A stretch of 64,000 nt of DNA, taken from contig NZ_BPRC01000003.1 of the NCBI RefSeq assembly GCF_022179725.1, positions 1 to 64,000 on the forward strand. Direction: 5' to 3'. Under the pieces are notes generated by a model. It saw only the letters and a program-made list of their open reading frames with translations. It was not told the DNA's origin and searched no databases. Position numbers and translations under genes: made by a program. Positions 60,337 through 64,000 of the stretch are shown one piece after another. Position 1 is the stretch's first letter, and every line of letters starts with the position of its first letter. The stretch is from Methylorubrum aminovorans. Lineage in GTDB: Bacteria; Pseudomonadota; Alphaproteobacteria; Rhizobiales; Beijerinckiaceae.

Positions 60337-63120
60337 TCACGCCTCCTGCTTGCGCAGGAGGAGCTGCGACAGGATCAGGAACAGGAGGGCAAAGCCCGCC
60401 AGCACGAGGATGTTGCGATCGAGTTCGGCAAAGGGCAGGCCCTTGGTGAAGGTGCCGGCGGTGACGGGTTGGTACCAAGCCGGCGGCAGCGAGAGCCCGA
60501 TCAGCCGGGCACTGCCCGAGAGCGACGAGATCGGGACGAGGAGGCCCGAGAAGTTGACGGCCGGGATGATCGACAGGAGTGCGGTGGCGAAGACCGCCGC
60601 GACCTGGGTCTTCATGAAGGTCGAGATGAATTGCCCGAAGCCGGTGGTGGCCGAGACGTAGAACAGCGTTCCGAGGCAGAGCGCGGCGAACGAACCCTTG
60701 ACCCGCACGTCGAAGACGAAGAGCGCCACGAGGACCAGCAGGCCGAAGCTGATCATGGCGATGCCGATATAGGGAAGTTGCTTGCCGAGCAGGAACTCGA
60801 ACTTGGTCACCGGCGTCGAGCGGAAGTTGGCGATCGACCCCGTCTCCTTCTCGCGCACCACCGCGATGGCCGACATGATCGCCGGGATCAGGATGAGCAG
60901 CAGCATCATCACGCTCGGCACCATGGCGTTGACGCTGCGAAAGGCCTGATTGTAGCGAAAGCGCGTCTCGACGCTCACCGTCTTCGAGGCATCGATGCCG
61001 AGGCGCTCGACGGCGAGTTGGTGGGCGTACTGGTTGGCGAGCCCTGTGACGTAGCCGCGGCTGGTCTCGGCCCGGAACGGCATCGCCCCGTCGAGCCAGA
61101 CGGCGACCTCCGGCGCGCGGCCCGACTGAAGGTCGCGGCCGAAGCGGGGCGGGATCTCGACGGCGATCTGGACGCTGCCGTTGCGGAAGCGCCGGTCGAG
61201 TTCGGTCGCGGAGCTGATCGGCGGCTGCTCGCTGAAGTAGCGCGAGCTGGTGAAGGCATCGACGAGCTGGCGGCTTTCCGGGGTGTTGTCCTGGTCGAAG
61301 GCCGAGAAGCGCAGGTTCTCGACGTCGAACGAGATGCCGTAGCCGAAGGCGATCATCAGCAGCACGGGGCCGATGAAGGCGAAGGCGATGCGGATCGGAT
61401 CGCGCAGCAGCTCCATCGTCTCGCGCCGGGCATAGGCCCAGAGGCGCCGCGGATCGAAGCGGTGGCGGTGCGGGGCCGCGCGGGGCGGTGCCGGGGCGGG
61501 CGGGGTGTCCGGCTTGGCCGCCGTCTCCTTCGCTACTTCTTGCGCCGCCTCGCGCCCCGCCTTCTCCGCCGCTTTCGGGTCGAGCCCGGCGGCCTCGGCC
61601 AGGTAATCGATGAAGCATTGTTCCAGCGAAGTGCTGCCGCGCTTTCGCACCAACTCGGCCGGCGTGCCCACCGCCAGAACCCGGCCGGCATGCATCAGCG
61701 AGATGCGGTCGCAGCGCTCGGCCTCGTTCATGAAGTGGGTGGAGAGGAAGATCGTGACGCCCTCGTCGCGCGAGAGGTCGATCAGCGTGCGCCAGAAGGC
61801 GTCGCGGGCGATGGGATCGACGCCCGAAGTCGGCTCGTCGAGGATCAGCATCGCCGGCCGGTGCAGCACGGCGACCGCGAGCTGGAGCCGTTGCTTGATC
61901 CCGAGCGGCAGGCTGTCGGGCCGCGCGTTCTTGACCGGTTCGAGTTCGAAGCGCTCGAGAAGCTCCTTGATCCGCACCGGGCGGTCGTGCGGCGGCAGGT
62001 GGTAGAGCTGGGCGTGCAGTTCGAGGTTCTGCAGCACCGTCAGCTCGCTGTAGAGCGAGAAAGCCTGCGACATGTAGCCGACGTTGCGGCGGGTCTCCAT
62101 GTCGTTGTCGCCCACGGGGTGGCCGAACAGCTTGGCGCTTCCCTCCGAGACCGGCAGGAGGCCCGTGAGCATCTTCATCGTGGTGGACTTGCCGCAGCCG
62201 TTCGAGCCGAGGAAGCCGAAAATCTCGCCGCGAGCGATGCGGAAGCTGACGTCGTCGACGGCGGTGAAGCTGCCGAAGCGCCGCGTCAGATGTTCGGCCT
62301 CGATCGCCGGCAACGCGTCGAGCCGGGGCGGCCGGGGCTTCAGCACCACGGGCCGGTGCTGCGCCTGTTTCTCCGGCGGGAGGAGGGCGATGAAGGCCGC
62401 CTCCATGTCGGGCTTGCCCGTCCGGGCCAGCAGGTCGGCGGGGCTGCCGCTGGCGATGACGTGGCCGTCATCCATCGCGATCAGCCGCTCGAAGCGCGAG
62501 GCCTCGTCCATGTAGGCGGTGGCGACGATCACGCTCATGCCGGGCCGTCCGGCCCGGATCGAGCCGATCAGCTCCCAGAACTGTCCGCGCGAGAGCGGAT
62601 CGACGCCCGTTGTCGGCTCGTCGAGGATCAGGAGGTCGGGGTCGTGGATCAGCGCGCAGCAGAGACTGAGCTTCTGCTTCATGCCGCCCGACAGCTTGCC
62701 CGCCGGGCGGTCTTCGAACGGGTCGAGGCCGGTGGCGGTGAGCAGGTCGGTGATGCGCCGCCGCCGCTCCGACGCACCCTGGCCGAACAGGCGGCCGTGG
62801 AAGTCGATGTTCTCGAACACGCTCAGCGTCGGGTAGAGATTGCGGCCGAGCCCCTGGGGCATGTAGGCGATGCGCGCCGCCTCCCGCGTGCGGTGCCGGC
62901 GCTCCGCCATGTCGCCGTCGAGCACCGTGACGCGGCCGGTCTGGATCCGCCGCACGCCGGCCACGAGCGCGAGCAGCGTCGACTTGCCGACGCCGTCCGG
63001 CCCGATGACCCCGACCATGCGGCCCGCCGGAAGGTCGAGCGACACATCGTCGAGCGCGCGCGTCCCGCCGTAGCGATGCGAGACGTGCTCCAGCCGGGCG
63101 ATGACGGACGCGTCGCTCAT
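60337..63120 (-). CDS. RbbA-like fused ABC transporter (two ATPase domains plus permease)
   Basis: The first ATPase domain of this 927-residue protein (about 5-230) has Walker A GPDGVGKST, signature LSGGMKQKLSLC and Walker B LLILDEPTTGVD. The second (about 285-510) has GSNGCGKST, the variant signature PLGIKQRLQLA and LILDEPTSGVD. The C-terminal third is an ABC2 permease with helices from IRIAFAFIGPVLLMIAFGYG to the end. The fusion of two nucleotide-binding domains and a permease matches RbbA; ribosome association described for E. coli RbbA is not implied by sequence. Middle gene of the leftward adaptor-RbbA-permease operon. Confidence 0.88.
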   Translation of the reverse strand: MSDASVIARLEHVSHRYGGTRALDDVSLDLPAGRMVGVIGPDGVGKSTLLALVAGVRRIQTGRVTVLDGDMAERRHRTREAARIAYMPQGLGRNLYPTLSVFENIDFHGRLFGQGASERRRRITDLLTATGLDPFEDRPAGKLSGGMKQKLSLCCALIHDPDLLILDEPTTGVDPLSRGQFWELIGSIRAGRPGMSVIVATAYMDEASRFERLIAMDDGHVIASGSPADLLARTGKPDMEAAFIALLPPEKQAQHRPVVLKPRPPRLDALPAIEAEHLTRRFGSFTAVDDVSFRIARGEIFGFLGSNGCGKSTTMKMLTGLLPVSEGSAKLFGHPVGDNDMETRRNVGYMSQAFSLYSELTVLQNLELHAQLYHLPPHDRPVRIKELLERFELEPVKNARPDSLPLGIKQRLQLAVAVLHRPAMLILDEPTSGVDPIARDAFWRTLIDLSRDEGVTIFLSTHFMNEAERCDRISLMHAGRVLAVGTPAELVRKRGSTSLEQCFIDYLAEAAGLDPKAAEKAGREAAQEVAKETAAKPDTPPAPAPPRAAPHRHRFDPRRLWAYARRETMELLRDPIRIAFAFIGPVLLMIAFGYGISFDVENLRFSAFDQDNTPESRQLVDAFTSSRYFSEQPPISSATELDRRFRNGSVQIAVEIPPRFGRDLQSGRAPEVAVWLDGAMPFRAETSRGYVTGLANQYAHQLAVERLGIDASKTVSVETRFRYNQAFRSVNAMVPSVMMLLLILIPAIMSAIAVVREKETGSIANFRSTPVTKFEFLLGKQLPYIGIAMISFGLLVLVALFVFDVRVKGSFAALCLGTLFYVSATTGFGQFISTFMKTQVAAVFATALLSIIPAVNFSGLLVPISSLSGSARLIGLSLPPAWYQPVTAGTFTKGLPFAELDRNILVLAGFALLFLILSQLLLRKQEA

Positions 63121-63127
63121 GCCGGCC

Positions 63128-64000
63128 TCACGGCAGCTTCACGGCGAGGTCGGGCGGCCATTGCGCATCGGCCTTGGTGCGGACGAAGCCCATGCCGCGC
63201 ACGCCCGTCTTCACCCGCTGATGATATTTCTTCAGGACCTTGGGATCGATCTGGAGCTTGACCCGGAAAGTCAGCTTCTCGCGCTCCTCCTCGGTCTCGA
63301 CGCTTTTGGGCGTGAACTGCGCCTCGGCGGCGACGAAGCTGATCGTCGCCGGGATGACGTATTGGGGGATCGGATCGAGGATGATCCGGGCATCGTCGTT
63401 GAGCGCCAGCGGCCCGGCCTGCGCGGCCGGCAGGTAGATCGTCATGTAGACGTCGGCGAGGTCGAGCAGGGTCAGGATGCGGGTGCCGGCGCCGACCACC
63501 TCGCCCTCCCGCGCCAGCCGGTACTGCACCCGCCCGTCGCGGGGCGCCCGCAGCACGAGATCGACGAGAACCGCCTGCAGCCGCTCGACATCGGCCTCGG
63601 CGCTCTTCACCGCAAACTTGGCCTGCTCCTCCTCCGCCTTGGCGGCCTCGAGCCCGGCCTTTGCCGCATCCGCCTTGGCCTTGCGCTGGTCGAAGATCTG
63701 CTTGGTGAGATATCCCTTGCCGACCAACTCCTTGCCGCGGTTGTAGTCGGCGTCGGCGAAGGTGAGATCGCTGGTGCGCTGGGCGATCAGGGCGACCGCT
63801 TCCGCGAGGCTCTTCTTGGCCCGCAACACCTGGGCCTGCGCGCCGCGCAACTGCGCCTCGGTCTCGGGTGAGGAAATCGTCGCGACGACCTGCCCCGCGG
63901 TGACCTCGTCGCCTTCCTTGACGAGCAGCTTGGCGATGCGGCCGGCATATTTCGCCGCGACATCGACCTGCGTCGCCTCAATACGCCCGTTCGATTTGGC
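63128..64000 (-). CDS. HlyD-family adaptor (YhiI-like), 5' end outside window
   Basis: The frame runs off the right end of the window, leaving 290 codons and the stop. Visible are the first lipoyl half (YAGRIAKLLVKEGDEVTAGQ), a coiled-coil hairpin (NRGKELVGKGYLTKQIFDQR and following), the second lipoyl half VLRAPRDGRVQYRLAREGEV and a beta-barrel domain. This is the periplasmic adaptor of the RbbA/YhhJ exporter encoded directly downstream, 7 bp away. The missing N-terminus should hold the signal anchor. Confidence 0.88.
   Translation of the reverse strand, partial: AKSNGRIEATQVDVAAKYAGRIAKLLVKEGDEVTAGQVVATISSPETEAQLRGAQAQVLRAKKSLAEAVALIAQRTSDLTFADADYNRGKELVGKGYLTKQIFDQRKAKADAAKAGLEAAKAEEEQAKFAVKSAEADVERLQAVLVDLVLRAPRDGRVQYRLAREGEVVGAGTRILTLLDLADVYMTIYLPAAQAGPLALNDDARIILDPIPQYVIPATISFVAAEAQFTPKSVETEEEREKLTFRVKLQIDPKVLKKYHQRVKTGVRGMGFVRTKADAQWPPDLAVKLP

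Overview
The window is GC-rich alphaproteobacterial chromosome. Codon usage, DUF6894, the dispersed GCATCGTCCCGAAAGG-type palindromes, a xylulose-5-phosphate/fructose-6-phosphate phosphoketolase and ExoP/ExoF-like export proteins point to Methylobacterium/Methylorubrum (inference; no 16S rRNA is present).

Region 1 (1-570): the tail of an IS5-type transposase and a small secreted cysteine-rich protein. Region 2 (572-36433): a large Wzx/Wzy-type exopolysaccharide locus with an acyltransferase, GT25, a degenerate-receiver LuxR regulator, GT2, Wzx flippase, Wzy-like polymerase, GT4, a GH9 glycanase, a glycosyltransferase broken by an in-frame stop, an ExoP/Wzc-like copolymerase with an altered Walker A, ExoF-like export protein, SGNH hydrolase, membrane GT2, WecG-type GT26, GT4 and a PssY/WcaJ-type initiating sugar transferase. 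Embedded in it is a divergent pair of megasynthases: an NRPS (formyltransferase, truncated condensation remnant, adenylation domain interrupted by a luciferase-like monooxygenase, carrier protein) and a single-module PKS (KS-AT-DH/KR-ACP-TE). The likely picture is lipid-linked repeat assembly by the transferases, flipping and polymerisation, export through ExoP/ExoF, and trimming by GH9/SGNH. The megasynthases make a small formylated aminoacyl-polyketide whose link to the glycan is unknown.

Region 3 (36642-39810): a cytosolic histidine kinase/NarL regulator pair, a HEPN-like helical protein and a hypothetical protein. Region 4 (40162-46961): a type I secretion cassette with two unusual non-RTX candidate substrates (a Gln/Gly and Asn/Gly repeat protein, and a protein with a recurring G-[DN]-x-Y-x-x-N-x-I-x-Q-x-N motif), an ABC transporter with a long disordered N-terminus, and an HlyD-type adaptor. 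A Tat/lipobox L,D-transpeptidase-like protein follows, convergent.

Region 5 (about 48920-55239): a decayed integrative element/prophage remnant inserted in tRNA-Gly(TCC). Its integrase and several cargo genes carry single in-frame stops or frameshifts, and its left edge fuses a DNA adenine methylase fragment to a broken yihY gene. Region 6 (55313-64000): an FAD monooxygenase, phosphoketolase, and a YhhJ/RbbA/YhiI-type ABC exporter operon whose adaptor gene runs off the window end.

Nearly all other open frames are shadows on this high-GC sequence. Functions are assigned by reading motifs; no database search was run.
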